Positions 37,261 through 48,159 of a stretch of DNA of 64,000 bases are shown in pieces. Made by a program: the position numbers and the translations under genes. Source of the DNA: Papio anubis (taxonomy: Eukaryota > Chordata > Mammalia > Primates > Cercopithecidae); the NCBI RefSeq assembly GCF_008728515.1, contig NC_044980.1, forward strand, positions 35,976,290-36,040,289. The letters run 5' to 3'. A model generated the notes under the pieces. The model saw nothing but the letters and a program-made list of their open reading frames with translations. It had not been told where the DNA came from and did not search any database. The number at the start of each line of letters is the position of its first letter. Position 1 is the first letter of the stretch.

Positions 37261-37569
37261 TGGGATATTGTACCAAGTATTTGAGAAGCAAATGATGACT
37301 GTTCCTTCTACTATAGACACTGTAAAAGAATCCTCCAGTCTACGAATGGTAGGAAAGAATTCCTTAATACAATGGGAAAATATTATAGTATTTGTCTCAC
37401 AAAATAGGAATTTTTCTCACATAAAATATGTTCAGATACATGACACTTGAAAACTAAATGTGCAATTGTGTATAGCCTAGGAGACTGAACCAGATTACCG
37501 TGCGATTTTAAATAATAACGAACTTGCTGATATATGATATTATTAAATAAAATTTCACTTAAATCTTGC

Positions 37570-37736
37570 CTTTTTTTACTGTCCTTTCCTTGTCTTACTT
37601 CAGGTGGTTCTATTTTGACCTTTAGAAGTTGAAGGTGTACAGCATCACCTTGTTCAAATAAATTATGTGTTAGTTTCTGTTGGCTTTGTTTAAACGCAAT
37701 GAGGTTTTCAAGTGGGATAAGTTGTGTTTTTTTGCA
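37570..37736 (-). CDS. CPLANE1: CPLANE1 exon N, with a GC splice donor
   Basis: 167 nt: 55 codons plus AG. Acceptor ttcttgtag|TGCAAA. The donor is AAAAAAG|gcaaga, a GC-type site, and only this position joins exon O in frame (AG+G, Arg). Encodes 'KKTQLIPLENLIAFKQSQQ' and 'LLKVKIEPPEVRQGKDSKK'. A GT donor (GAA|gtaaga at 37598) inside the exon would cut off 29 nt and shift the frame. Confidence 0.9.
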
Positions 37737-38011
37737 CTACAAGAAAGAAACAAAGCATAAGAATGACAAACTGCAAACTCAATTATGTAATATTTTAACA
37801 AAAGACTGAGGAAAAATGCATTTCTTTAAACTGTGCAACAGAACAAATTAAATATAACAAATTTATTTAAACTGGCAATATGAGTACACGTATCTTAGAG
37901 AAAAAGTGATTTAAAGTGCTGAAAGTTTCAAATGGGTCATCCTATTTCAGAAATTAAGCTAGAAGTTCTCACCTTCCTAATTTCATTCCCATATTAAAAA
38001 TCTTTCCTCTG

Positions 38012-38330
38012 GTCAGGCGCGGTGGCTCACGCCTGTAATCCCAGCACTTTGGGAGGTCGAGGTGGGCGGATCACAAGGTCAGGAGTTCGAGAACAGCCTG
38101 GCCAACATGGTGGAACCCTGTCTCTACTAAAGATACAAAAAATTAGCCAGCCATGGTGGTGCATGCCTGTAATCCCAGCTACTTGGGAGGCTGAGGCAGG
38201 AGAATCACTTGAATCCGGGAGGCAGAGGTTGCAGTGAGCTGAGATTATGCCATTACACTCCAGCCTGGTGACAGGGTGAGGCTCTATCTCATATTAAAAA
38301 AAACAAACAAAAAACCAAAAAAAAAAACCC
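38012..38330 (+). mobile_element. Alu S-type
   Basis: 'ggtcaggcgcggtggctcac' to an impure A tail. Confidence 0.92.
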
Positions 38331-38334
38331 TTTC

Positions 38335-38830
38335 GTCTTATAAATGAAATTATATAATGTCCAGCATTTAACTTAAAATTATTTGCAACAGGGAAGATGC
38401 AGAGGCACAAAGACCACAGATGGAAAAGACCAGCAATATGCTGAAAATCCCTGAAGCCTTGGGAATTGAATGGTAAAAACCTGGGGTTCTTCTTCGGTTC
38501 ATGTTATCTTCAGAAGAAAAGGAAGCATGGTTAAGTATTTTTTCTAAGGAATAACCGTTTGTTTTCCCAGTACCGTCTTCAAATCATAAAAGTACACCTG
38601 AGAATGTATTACTCAATTATCTCCCTAAGATAGCACTGCTCTCCTCAAAACTAGAGCCTAAACCATTTTAATTTCATAAATCAAAAGTTATACTTTTAAA
38701 GAGGATTTGGTGGGTCTATAAAACTACCATTTTAATATATGTGCTACTAATCACAGATCTGGGTCTATTTAACAAATTTAACCTGTCAAAGATTTGAAGA
38801 TCATACAATAACTGCTAGGAACCTCAAACA
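38335..38830. other. Intron between exons N and M: no gene signal
   Basis: AT-rich unique sequence; nothing recognised. Confidence 0.5.
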
Positions 38831-38933
38831 ATATGTGTGTTCACTTGCTCTCCTCTCTACACGCACATAAACAAAAGCATCTGGTCATTTTTTTGCCTTT
38901 TTTTTCCGCGTGTTTAAATCTTACACAAAGTAC

Positions 38934-39018
38934 CTGGTAATTTTGCTGCTTATTTCTTTCTAGAGCAGCAGAAATATCTACGAAAGAGTCTAGTAAACTC
39001 CAGTATTGATAGAAAGAC
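38934..39018 (-). other. Possible alternative exon (85 nt)
   Basis: Reverse strand aaggttttag|GTCTTT and TTACCAG|gtactt border an open stretch 'SFYQYWSLLDSFVDISAAL'. Including it between exons M and N shifts the frame, since M ends and N begins on whole codons. It may be a poison exon or chance. Confidence 0.3.
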
Positions 39019-39039
39019 CTAAAACCTTTAGAATACACA

Positions 39040-39172
39040 ATTTTTTAAAAATAGAGACAGCTTCTCCCTATGCTACCCAGGCTGGTCTCAAACTCCTGGG
39101 ATCAAGGGATCCTCCCATCTTGGCCTCCCAAAGTATTGGGATTATAGGCATGAGCCACCATGCCCAGCTACA
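39040..39172 (-). mobile_element. Alu fragment, one arm
   Basis: 'gctacccaggctggtctcaa' to 'ccaccatgcccagc', about 130 bases. Confidence 0.8.
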
Positions 39173-39320
39173 ATCATTATTTTAAACCTAATTTTTACAT
39201 GCTATTTTCTATAACAAGCATTTTTTTTATGTAAAAGAGCTTTTCACTGACCATACGGTACTTATGGTATGAAAAAAATGCAGGACACTGCTTTTGCATT
39301 ACTATATAAAAATTCATTAC

Positions 39321-40091
39321 CGTATTTTCTGGGGACAAATGTGGATGAAGTAATGACAATCTTGGGTATTTTCTTTCTTCTGCTATAGGTTGGATAGGTG
39401 TTGAGGGAACTGTAATAGATGCTCTTGAGGTTGATGGAAACATATTAGGAGGTTTAAGTGGCAAGTATAGTAACGGAAGTCCAAAGGAATGGTGAGGAGA
39501 TATCTCAAGGGGCCCTGGCTTAACATCAAATAGTTTTTCTGGTTTTATAAACACTGAAGAGTCCTGTGGAGGTGTCAGATTTTCTTGTCCAACATATTGA
39601 TCCAAGTTTACATGCTTAGGAGTATCTGTAATTACAGTTTCTGCCCATGTCTTCTGCTTAACTTCTTTTTTTTTGGCTTCAGTATTATACTGGCTTACAT
39701 TCAAATGGGATGCTGGAGGAGTTTGTGCTACTCTCTGTGGCAGAGCAGGTTGGAAGGAGTCAGATAATCCCCAAGCCTCTCTTGGTTGTGGCAGAGGCCT
39801 GAAGGGAACTTGTGGAATACTTTCTGCATGTAAGAAAAGGGGCTTGAATTCTTGTTTAGGCTTAAACTGAAGCAAAGGAAAGCCATCACCAAGACTAAAT
39901 GTTTTTGCATGTGGGATAAGTCTAGGTGCCTTCTGAAAAACAGAAGGTGTGGACAAAAGGCAGAGGTGAGTATTTCCAGCAGGAGCTGGATAAAACGAAG
40001 TAGATGGTAAGTTTTGAGATGATGGAATTGGTCCTCTTTTCTGGGGCTGGCCATTTAATTGACATAAAGGAATGCTCCCATGTAGAACATT
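39321..40091 (-). CDS. CPLANE1: CPLANE1 exon M (proline-rich, 771 nt)
   Basis: 257 codons with no split codon at either end. Acceptor tcttccag|AATGTT has a strong pyrimidine tract; donor ATACG|gtaatg. The peptide is rich in Pro and Ser, e.g. 'SIPQVPFRPLPQPREAWGL', 'SFGLPLLYLPLKPPNMFPS' and 'ITVPSTPIQPIAEERKYPR'. It is probably flexible, with possible SH3-type ligand stretches (inference). Confidence 0.94.
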
Positions 40092-40263
40092 CTGGAAGAG
40101 AAAAAAGATATTATGTAAGTTTAGAATATATTAGAAATTCCTTACTTCGTAAATGGCATTCAGTATGTTTTGCAGCAGGTAGAATGTAGTAACTGCTTAA
40201 AAAAAAAAAAGTATTTACTCAACAAAAACAAAAAACACGACGACTATTGAACTGCTCAGGACA

Positions 40264-40545
40264 TTATTATTATTATTTTCTGAGACAGAGTCTCGCTCTG
40301 TCACCCAGGCTGGAGTGTAGTGACATGATTTCGGCTCACTGCAACCTCCACCTCATGAGTTCAAGCAATTATCCTGCCTCAGCCTCCTGAATAACTGGGA
40401 TTACAGGCATGCACCACCACACCTGGCTAACTTTTGTATTTTTAGTAGAGCTAGGGTTTCACCATGTTGGCCAGGCTGCTCTCGAACTCCCAACCTCAGG
40501 TGCGGCCTGCCATAGTGCTGGGACATGAGCCACCACGTCCAGCCA
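40264..40545 (-). mobile_element. Alu S-type, reverse, 25 bases past an exon donor
   Basis: (ATT) tail, 'gagacagagtctcgctctgt' to 'ccaccacgtccagcc'. It ends 25 bases from exon L and is in the gene's sense orientation. Confidence 0.9.
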
Positions 40546-40570
40546 TTAAAGGTATTTTTACATACATTAC

Positions 40571-40861
40571 CTGTACATTTCCAGTACTATTTTGACCAGA
40601 TGGGATAGTTCTTTCATGGCAGTGTGGGCTGTTCTTGCGAGGCTCTCTGGTGTTCTCTCCCATTGACTGTGGCTTAACAAAAAATCTCTCCTTAAGATTT
40701 TTGTTGCTGTCTTCAACATCACCACATCCTCTTAGATTTGATTCTTGGCTTCCCCCTAAATGCACAGACTGAGACTGCTGTACAAGTTGTTGTATATCTG
40801 GGAGATTAGCAAAGGATGATCCTACTATTTGCATTAGGCTCATGAAGTTGATCTGTTGCAG
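40571..40861 (-). CDS. CPLANE1: CPLANE1 exon L
   Basis: 97 codons, whole at both ends. Acceptor attcaag|CTGCAA, donor GTACAG|gtaatg. Encodes 'LQQINFMSLMQIVGSSFAN' and 'LPDIQQLVQQSQSVHLGGS', a Gln-rich amphipathic stretch, then a polar tail with 'PRKNSPHCHERTIPSGQN'. Confidence 0.94.
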
Positions 40862-41184
40862 CTTGAATAAAACAAAAATTGAAGCAATATCTTAAAATAT
40901 AACAAAAAACTAAGGAATCAACATAATCATAAGAGTACTCTATAATAGTCACACCTTTGTCTTAGTATCTATGAGAATCATGAATGCTGAGCAGGAGGCA
41001 TAGTCAGGGAATTTTTTTTTTTTTTTAAAGGGAGAGGAAAAAAATGATAACTTCCTGTCAACCAGGCATATGAATACTCACTTGCGAATGAAACTTGGAA
41101 CTATTTGTAAACAGTTTACAGTATTCGGTTTCCATAAACATCCCAGGGATCAAAGGAGTGGGATAAAGACAGATTCCCAGAATA

Positions 41185-41486
41185 GGCCAGGCGCAGTGGC
41201 TCACGCCTATAATCTCAGCACTTTGGGAGGCTGCAGAGGGTGGATCACAAGGTCAAGAGATTGAGACCATCCTGGCCAACATGATGAAACCCCATCTCTA
41301 CTAAAAATACAAAAATTAGCTGGGTGTGGTGGCACGCACCTATAGTCCCAGCTACTCGGGAAGCTGAGGCAGGAGAATCGCTTGAACCAGGGAAGTAAGG
41401 TTGCAGTGAGCCGAGATCGTGCCACTGCACTCCAGCCTGGTGACAGAGTGAGATTCTGTCTCTAAAAAAAAAAAAAAAAAAAAAAA
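41185..41486 (+). mobile_element. Alu S-type with perfect 17-bp target-site duplication
   Basis: The repeat GACAGATTCCCAGAATA lies at 41168-41184 and 41487-41503. Confidence 0.95.
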
Positions 41487-41599
41487 GACAGATTCCCAGA
41501 ATAAGTATATTTTGAATAGTTTTCAGGAATGAGCAGAAAGCAGTACACAGGTGAAGAGCAAGGAATTCCCTTGGAAAGGCTGATTAGGTGAAAGAAAAG

Positions 41600-41785
41600 T
41601 CAGACACCAGTTGTCTCCAAACTATGCTGCACATTACAATCACCTGAGAAATATCTATAAGTCCCAATGACCAGGTCACCCCCTATCAATAACATCGCAA
41701 TGTCTGGGGATGGGAACCAGCATCTGTATTCATTAAGACGACCAGGTTATTTCAATGTCCTGAAAATCGTGGGAAGCACTAGCAC
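41600..41785. mobile_element. hAT-type MITE (MER20-like)
   Basis: 'gcacattacaatcacctgag' and 'gggaaccagcatctgtattc' in the expected order. Confidence 0.6.
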
Positions 41786-41847
41786 AGACATTGGCTTAGC
41801 AGGAACAGGAGATTTACAGCAGGAATAATGAAAAGATAGGCTAGTGC

Positions 41848-42030
41848 GGAAGTTCTCAAACTTTGGCATGCACCAGAATTACCTGGAGGACTTGAACCAC
41901 TCTGCTGATCCCTATCCCAAGTTTCTGATTCAACAGGTCTAGGATCGGGGCCTGAGAATTTGTATTTCCAAGGTCTAAGTGATGCTGATACTACTCGTCC
42001 AGGCATCATACTTTGAGAACCACTAGACTT
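41848..42030. mobile_element. MER5A-like hAT MITE
   Basis: Near-inverted ends 'agttctcaaactttggcatg' and 'catactttgagaaccactag', with 'agaattacctggaggactt' between. Confidence 0.8.
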
Positions 42031-42288
42031 GTGAAAGTAAGGCAGGAAAGGAGGGAAGGTAAAGACTTCAAAGTGAAGTTTTTGAAGGCCAACAGAAAAA
42101 TTTGCATTTGATAGAACAAACCAATAGGGAAACAGTGCAGGTTTTTAAAAATGCAGTTTTCTTTTAATTATTTTAAAGCAAATACAGGAAAAACCAGAAA
42201 TTTTAAAAATAAAATAAATATTATTCATAATCCTACCCTCAAAAATAATAAGCATTGACATTTTAGTATATTTCCTTTCTCTTGCTTA

Positions 42289-42336
<48 letters not shown>
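42289..42336. repeat. (CTAT)n tetranucleotide repeat
   Basis: Twelve clean CTAT units, then decayed units up to 42356 where an Alu begins. Confidence 0.97.
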
Positions 42337-42354
42337 TCATTCTATCTGTTCTAT

Positions 42355-42658
42355 CTAAAAGACAAGGTCTCACCATGGTACCCAGGCTGGAGTGCAGTGG
42401 ACTGATCACAGCCCACTGTAACCTCAAATTCCTGGGCTCAAAGCATCCTCCCACCTCAGCCTGCCGAGTAGCTGAGACTATAGGCATGTGCTACCATGCC
42501 TGGATAATGGTCTGCTTTTTGGGTGTTTTGTTTGTTTGTTTGTTTGTTTTGTAGAGATGAGGTCTTGCTATGTTGCCCAGGCTGGTCTCAAACTCCTAGC
42601 CTCAAGCAATCCTCCCACCTCAGCCACCCAAAGCACTAGGATTACAGGTGTGAGCCAC
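42355..42658 (-). mobile_element. Alu J-type, reverse
   Basis: 'gacaaggtctcaccatggta' to 'tgtgagccacc', with a (TTTG) middle linker. Confidence 0.88.
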
Positions 42659-42984
42659 CTCTTATAAAATTTAAAAATATAAAGAGCCTGTCTTCTTTAT
42701 ATTTTTAAAACAAGATTGATATCATATATTATACAAATTCCTGAAGTTTACTGAAGATTTTTAAACAGGTGACTAATATTATTAAAATAATACCTGAAGA
42801 AAGTATCCTAGAAAATGCAAATAGATGACAATGGAAGTATGAAACTAAGAATCTAAGGTTACCCACTGCTATAGAAATAGCAAGTGACTATACTGACATA
42901 TAGTATTGGCAAAAAATTCAAGAGGGCATAGTAAAACACTGGGTAAGGGTTGTGAAAGACGGCAAAGATGACTTTTGAAGATAA

Positions 42985-43075
42985 TGATTCTTAATCTTTT
43001 GTGTGCATCAGAATTATCTGGAGAACTTGTTAAATATATAGGACAGTGACCAGTAAAGTCCCCAAGTAATCCATC
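42985..43075. mobile_element. hAT-type MITE fragment
   Basis: 'tgtgtgcatcagaattatct' then 'ggagaacttgttaaatat', like one half of MER5. Confidence 0.5.
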
Positions 43076-43263
43076 TAACAGTTTGAGAGATGGCTCTAAA
43101 ACATTAAACTGGTAGAATAGGTGGTGCTACTAAACAGAAAAAGAAAAGAAGGGACTAGGGAGAATAAGAATAGAATCAGTTTCAGTAAGTTTCATGGGAC
43201 AGGGGGACATGCTGAACAACTACTCTCATCAAGCCCCATAAGTTCAAAGAGAAAATTAGTACA

Positions 43264-43547
43264 GCCGGTGCGGTAGCTCACACCTGTAATCCTAGCACTT
43301 TGGGAGGCCGAGGCCGGCAGATCACCTGAGGTCAGGAGTTTAAGACCAGCCCCGCCAATATGGTGAAACTCCATCTCTACTAAAAATATAAAAATTAGCC
43401 AGGCAAGGTGGCACATGCCTATAATCCCAGCTACTCAGGAGGCTGAGGCAGGAGACGCTTGAACCTGGGAGGCAGAGGTTGCAGTGAGCCGAGATCGCGC
43501 AACTGCACTCCAGCCTGGGTGACAGAGTGAGACTCTGTCTCAAAAAA

Positions 43548-43552
<5 letters not shown>
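43264..43552 (+). mobile_element. Alu S-type, first of an inverted pair
   Basis: 'agccggtgcggtagctcaca' to 'gactctgtctcaaaaaataaa'. Its tail runs directly into the T tail of the next Alu. Confidence 0.92.
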
Positions 43553-43579
<27 letters not shown>

Positions 43580-43680
43580 GAGATGGAGTCTCGTTCTGTT
43601 GCCCAGGTTGGAGTGCCGTGGCCGGATCTCAGCTCACTGCAAGCTCCGCCTCCCGGGTTCACGCCATTCTCCTGCCTCAG
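43553..43680 (-). mobile_element. 5'-truncated monkey-type Alu, second of the inverted pair
   Basis: T tail of about 25, 'gagatggagtctcgttctgt', 'gtggccggatctc', then stops at 'tcctgcctcag'. Confidence 0.9.
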
Positions 43681-44104
43681 TGCCGATAATCATCAATATG
43701 ATGGTATATATTACATCACATAAAAGGATATGGAAGTGAATGCAGGAAAAATGAGCAGAGGTTTAGATCTGAGGGAAACTAATGTTTCTAAAAAGGTAAA
43801 TAATTAACCATTGTTGGTAAACAGAAAAAAAGGATAGCCAGGTATGATGAAAGTCAAAGTGAACAGTAATTTGAAATGCAGCTGACAGTTTCAACTCAAG
43901 TACAAGAAATATGGATAAGAAATATGTGATAGTGTCAGCTGGAAAATAAGCCTTGGATACTTCTGAGTAGGAGCCCACTGATCTGGTTTGATTACTCCCC
44001 ATTTCACTTTTGTAAGCAGCTGCATCCCAAAGAGCTCAGTAAAAAGAAGTCATTGTGAGAAGTAGGTAGCTTAGCCTAGACCTCTAGGCCCTAGAGTTAT
44101 GAAC

Positions 44105-44240
44105 TTTTTTTTTCCTAGTAGAGTTGGCGGTCTCACTATGTTGCCCAAGCTGGTTTCAAACTCCTGGCCTCAACCAATCCTCCTACCTTGACCTCCCAAA
44201 GTGCTGGGATTACAAATGTGAGCCACTGAGCCCAATCAGT
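44105..44240 (-). mobile_element. Alu monomer fragment (FRAM-like)
   Basis: 'tctcactatgttgcccaagc' to 'ccactgagcccaatc'. Confidence 0.8.
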
Positions 44241-44383
44241 TACAAACATTTGAATGAAAAGTACCCAAAGCAGAGAAATGCTTGTGATATAATTTTAACT
44301 TGTCAATTTCTGGAAATCTGTTAATATTTTAAAACCCTACATGTACACTATGTGTAGATTTACTTTTATAGAGATGTGCTTAC

Positions 44384-44579
44384 CTGAACTAATTTAAACA
44401 TTTCATCTTGGAGCATCTGCCTAACGGACTCTGAACAATCTGGTAACTGAGCCCTGCATTCATTTCTCTGGGTCTTCTGAGGTGTTGGAACAGGTGGTTG
44501 TGAAGCAACACTGACTCCATTTGATGATATCAGAGGTGGAACTGAGGAAGATTTGTCTTTATATGTAGAAATCTGTGCA
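44384..44579 (-). CDS. CPLANE1: CPLANE1 exon K
   Basis: 196 nt: one base plus 65 codons. Acceptor ccacatag|TGCACA, donor GTTCAG|gtaagc. An ag seven bases further in (exon end 44572) fails because exon J leaves two bases. Encodes 'SVPPLISSNGVSVASQPPV' and 'SESVRQMLQDEMFKLVQ'; the helix continues into exon L. Confidence 0.9.
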
Positions 44580-45524
44580 CTATGTGGAAAGCATTTAAAT
44601 AAAAAACATGCATTAATTGACAAAAAACAAACTGAATGTCTATGATCTGAATATTCTGATCCCACTTTTGTCTTCCAATTTAAAGGTTATTCTGGTAGTT
44701 TTCTAAAAATTTAAACCCTAAAGCCTTTCTCTCTAGTGCCCGTCAGCCCCCAGACACATTCGTCATCAGCTCAATTTTCATCTTTATTAAGGGACTGTCT
44801 AGTCAGTGATGCGCTCCTTCACAGGGTGTTGCAAACCCAAGAGCTGACATGTATTTTACTTGCCTGGTCCCTGTGGACATCTAAATTTGAGACCTGTGGA
44901 ATCATTCTGACTAACTGTACAGACTTCATAATTTGTAATTTTGTTTAGAAATATGTTTTTGACTAAAATTAATGAACCAGCATAGAGTTAAGAAAACTAG
45001 GGAAAAAATAGGATTAAAAAATTTAATTCTAGGATCAGTAGAGAAAACTACTGTTTATTATCATTAAATGTGAAACAACAGTACTGTGAACATTTCATTT
45101 CCAAGCAAACCTCAGAGTTTAAATGTATTATAAACCCTAATAAAAATGCTTATTTACAAACAAAAATTAAGGATCAAAGCAAGGTGTTTAGCTGTTTTTT
45201 TTGTTTTTGTTTTTGTTTTTTTTAACAAAATGACTGTTGGGGAATTGACTATCTCAAACAAATGACTCATAACAAAATGACTATCTCAAACATAGCAGAT
45301 ACTCAAAGTTTTCTACATTTTATAAACTAAGCAACAGAGCAGGCAATTATCAGATTCAAATAGATCATTATTTCCAAAAAATAAAAGAACATACTAAATT
45401 TCATACAGACTTATTTAGGTTTACCCTCATTCCCATCTGGCAATTATATTTGCCTTTTACTGAGCATCTAACACACCCAATAAAAAGCTTTATTTGGCAA
45501 ATTCACAAAAAAATAGGCATTACA

Positions 45525-45826
45525 GGCCAGGCGCGGTGGCTCAAGCCTGTAATCCCAGCACTTTGGGAGGCCGAGACGGATGGATCACGAGGTCAGGAGA
45601 TCGAGACCATCCTGGCTAACACGGTGAAACCCCGTCTCTACTAAAAAATACAAAAAAAAAACTAGCCGGGCGAGGTGGCTGGCGCCTGTAGTCCCAGCTA
45701 CTCGGGAGGCTGAGGCAGGAGAATGGCGTAAACCCGGGAGGCGGAGCTTGCAGTGAGCTGAGATCCGGCCACGGCACTCCAACCTGGGCAATAGAGCGAG
45801 ACTCCGTCTCAAAAAAAAAAAAAAAA
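45525..45826 (+). mobile_element. AluY, Old World monkey type
   Basis: 'ggccaggcgcggtggctcaa'. The flanks share 'ggcattaca' as a target repeat. Confidence 0.94.
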
Positions 45827-45844
45827 TTGGCATTACAATTGATC

Positions 45845-46385
45845 TGCCTTTTCTTTTTTTGCCAAAGTGAAAGCTTTGAGTGTTGCTCCTTGAGAATCAT
45901 GTTTCTCACAGCTGCTACCAGCCTCCACTGTCCCCAGCTTTCTTAGCTGGGTGACGAGCGAGTTAGTTGCCCAGTGACAGGGATCTGGAATCTAAAGAGT
46001 GAGCTGGAGACAAAGAAGGTTTAGGAGGCACCCTGTGGGGACTGGGTTCCTGAAGTGTAATGGAAGAGGGCATGGGTTTCAGGCTGGCTCCTCTTCAGGC
46101 ATTCCTAGTAAAGCCACAAGGGGCTCTAGGGCTGTAGAGGTCCCCTTGGGCACAGGGTGGGTGCATTCATGCTTGCACAAGTCACTGGCACTCAAGAAGG
46201 CCTTGGGACAGTAGGGGCAGGTGTAGGGGTAAATTGAGCTGTAGGTACAGCTGGATGTGCACAGCCCAGCCCAGGCTCAGAAGCTCTTTAAACTGAGTGC
46301 AACGAAAGGGCCGGATATGGGTGTGAGCACTCATGCAGACACAATAATATTTTGTGAAGGTCTCCTTGCACAAACAGATTTGCCC
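45845..46385 (-). pseudogene. Processed C2H2 zinc-finger pseudogene
   Basis: One intact finger on the reverse strand: 'CPYCPKAFLSASDLCKHECTH' minus its last residue fits within C-x2-C-x12-H-x3-H (near 46180-46250). Upstream is a decayed finger 'LCKETFTKYYC' with 'HTHIRPFRC'. Frames shift between them. No introns are visible and a T-rich stretch at the low-coordinate end could be an old poly-A. Parent gene not recognised. Confidence 0.7.
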
Positions 46386-46893
46386 ATTTTAAAACAACTT
46401 TATTGGGCTTTGCTTTCAACAGGTCTCAAGGAGATGGATTCTAACTATGAAAATTTTTTTCTGAGGTAAAGCTGTGCTATATTTTCTTCCTATTTCGGCA
46501 AGACTTCTAAACACTAAGCACTCTGTTCAAAAGAACTGGATGAATCTGTTCTATGAGAGAATTAAAAGCATTTCAAACACTGTAAGAAATCACTTAGAAG
46601 CTGAAAATGAGCAACAACTTCATCTTTCAATAATATATCACTACTTTTTTTCAGAAAAGACTGTTCTAACATAGTTCCTGTATAACTTTAAAATACAATC
46701 GCTAGTGGAAACTCAGTAAAGATGTCAGATATGCATGCTTATGCTGTTCTTTCAGTGTTTTATGTTGCTTTTATTTTCTTAGTTTTTAGTCAAAATGCAA
46801 CAATTGTTTCAAAAATGGTACAGTTGGCATATTTTCACTCTGATTTGTAAAACACAACTATTTTTAAATGGTACAGTAGGCAAAACTTCTTAC

Positions 46894-46971
46894 CTAGAAA
46901 TGTCCGAACTTGTATCTACTTGCGTTGATTGAGGTGTGGTATGCTCAGGATGTGAAAAGGCTTCGATCATA
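46894..46971 (-). CDS. CPLANE1: CPLANE1 exon J
   Basis: 78 nt: one base, 25 codons, two bases. Acceptor attgatag|TATGAT, strong donor TCTAG|gtaaga. Encodes 'MIEAFSHPEHTTPQSTQVD' then 'TSSDIS'. Only one of three frames is open. Confidence 0.9.
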
Positions 46972-47339
46972 CTATCAATAAAAATTAATAGGTGATTAGG
47001 AAGCAAGATACTCTTTGCATTATCTAAGGTACGAGTGATCTGTGCTCAGCCATCTAAGAGTCTAAACATCCTCTAACCTTCTATAATGTTTAGCTCATAA
47101 TCACAATCTGTTTACATTTGTCTCCATAGCAATTAGTAACAGGCCTAAGCAAAAGCAAAAAAAATATGTCTGGATGACTTAAAACACCACTTAAATACTG
47201 CTGACTGCTCAGCAATGAAAACAACAGAACCCAAAATGAGGGGACATGAGGTTAGCTAAGACCCAAATTTCACCTATAGAAGAGGCAGACACTTTGCTCA
47301 GAACACTAGAGCCCACTGACACATTTGAAACTGTAAAGA

Positions 47340-47658
47340 GGCCGGGCATGGTGGCTCACGCCTGTGATCCCAGCACTGTGGGAGGCCGAGGCAGATGGAT
47401 CTCCTGAGCTCAGGAGTTTGAGACCAGCCTAGGTGACATGGTGAATCCCATCTTTACGAGAAATACAAAAAAATTAACTAGGCATGGTGGTGCGCACCTG
47501 CAGTCCCAGCTACTCAGGAGGCTGGGGCAGGAGGATGGCTTGATCCTGGGAGGTGGAGGTTGCAGTGAGCCAAGATTGCACCACTGCACTCTACCCTGGG
47601 CAACAGAGCAAGACCCTGTTTCCGAAAAAAAAAAAAAAAAACAACAACAACAACAAGA
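47340..47658 (+). mobile_element. Alu S-type with target-site duplication
   Basis: 'ggccgggcatggtggctcac' to an A/(CAA) tail. The repeat GAAACTGTAAAG is on both sides. Confidence 0.94.
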
Positions 47659-47859
47659 AAAAAGAAACTGTAAAGTTTAGTATTTGTCTTATCTCTCTCT
47701 TTTCTTGGGTAATTTTCCTAAGGAATAGTTTTTATGAATAGAAGTATCTAAATTACTTGTAAAGGCACATAGTATTAAATATATTCTTTGTAATTGTCCA
47801 CAGAAAACCTAACAAAATTTGTATACTGAAAAGAAAAAGAAAATCTAATTATGTTGCCT

Positions 47860-48152
47860 TTTTTTTTTTTTGAAACGGAGTCTTGCTCTGTCGCTCAGGC
47901 AGGAGTGCAGTGGCACGATCTTGGCTCACTGCAAGCTCCGCCTACCCGGTTCATGCCATTTTCCTGCCTCAGCCTCCTGAGTAGCTGGAACTATAGGCAC
48001 CCGCCACCACGTCCAGCTAGTTTTTTATATTTTTAGTAGAGACAGGGTTTCACTGTGTTAGCCAGGACGGTCTCGATCTCTTGATCTCATGATCCACCCG
48101 CCTCGGCCTCCCAAAATGCTGAGATTACAGGCATGGGCCACCGCACCCGGCC
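47860..48152 (-). mobile_element. Alu, reverse, with target-site duplication
   Basis: 'gaaacggagtcttgctctgt' to 'ccaccgcacccggcc'. The repeat ATGTTGCCTTT is on both sides. Confidence 0.93.
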
Positions 48153-48159
48153 ATGTTGC

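Noticed and set aside
39195..39320. Extension of exon M past 39321 to a stop
   Set aside because: The ATACG|gtaatg donor joins exon N in phase; the extension is intron read-through.
44573..44579. Acceptor gtgcacag giving exon K an end at 44572
   Set aside because: Exon J leaves two bases, so exon K must supply one base first; only the acceptor at 44579 does this.
46257..46469. 70-codon plus-strand open frame
   Set aside because: Antisense to the zinc-finger pseudogene; no supporting signal.
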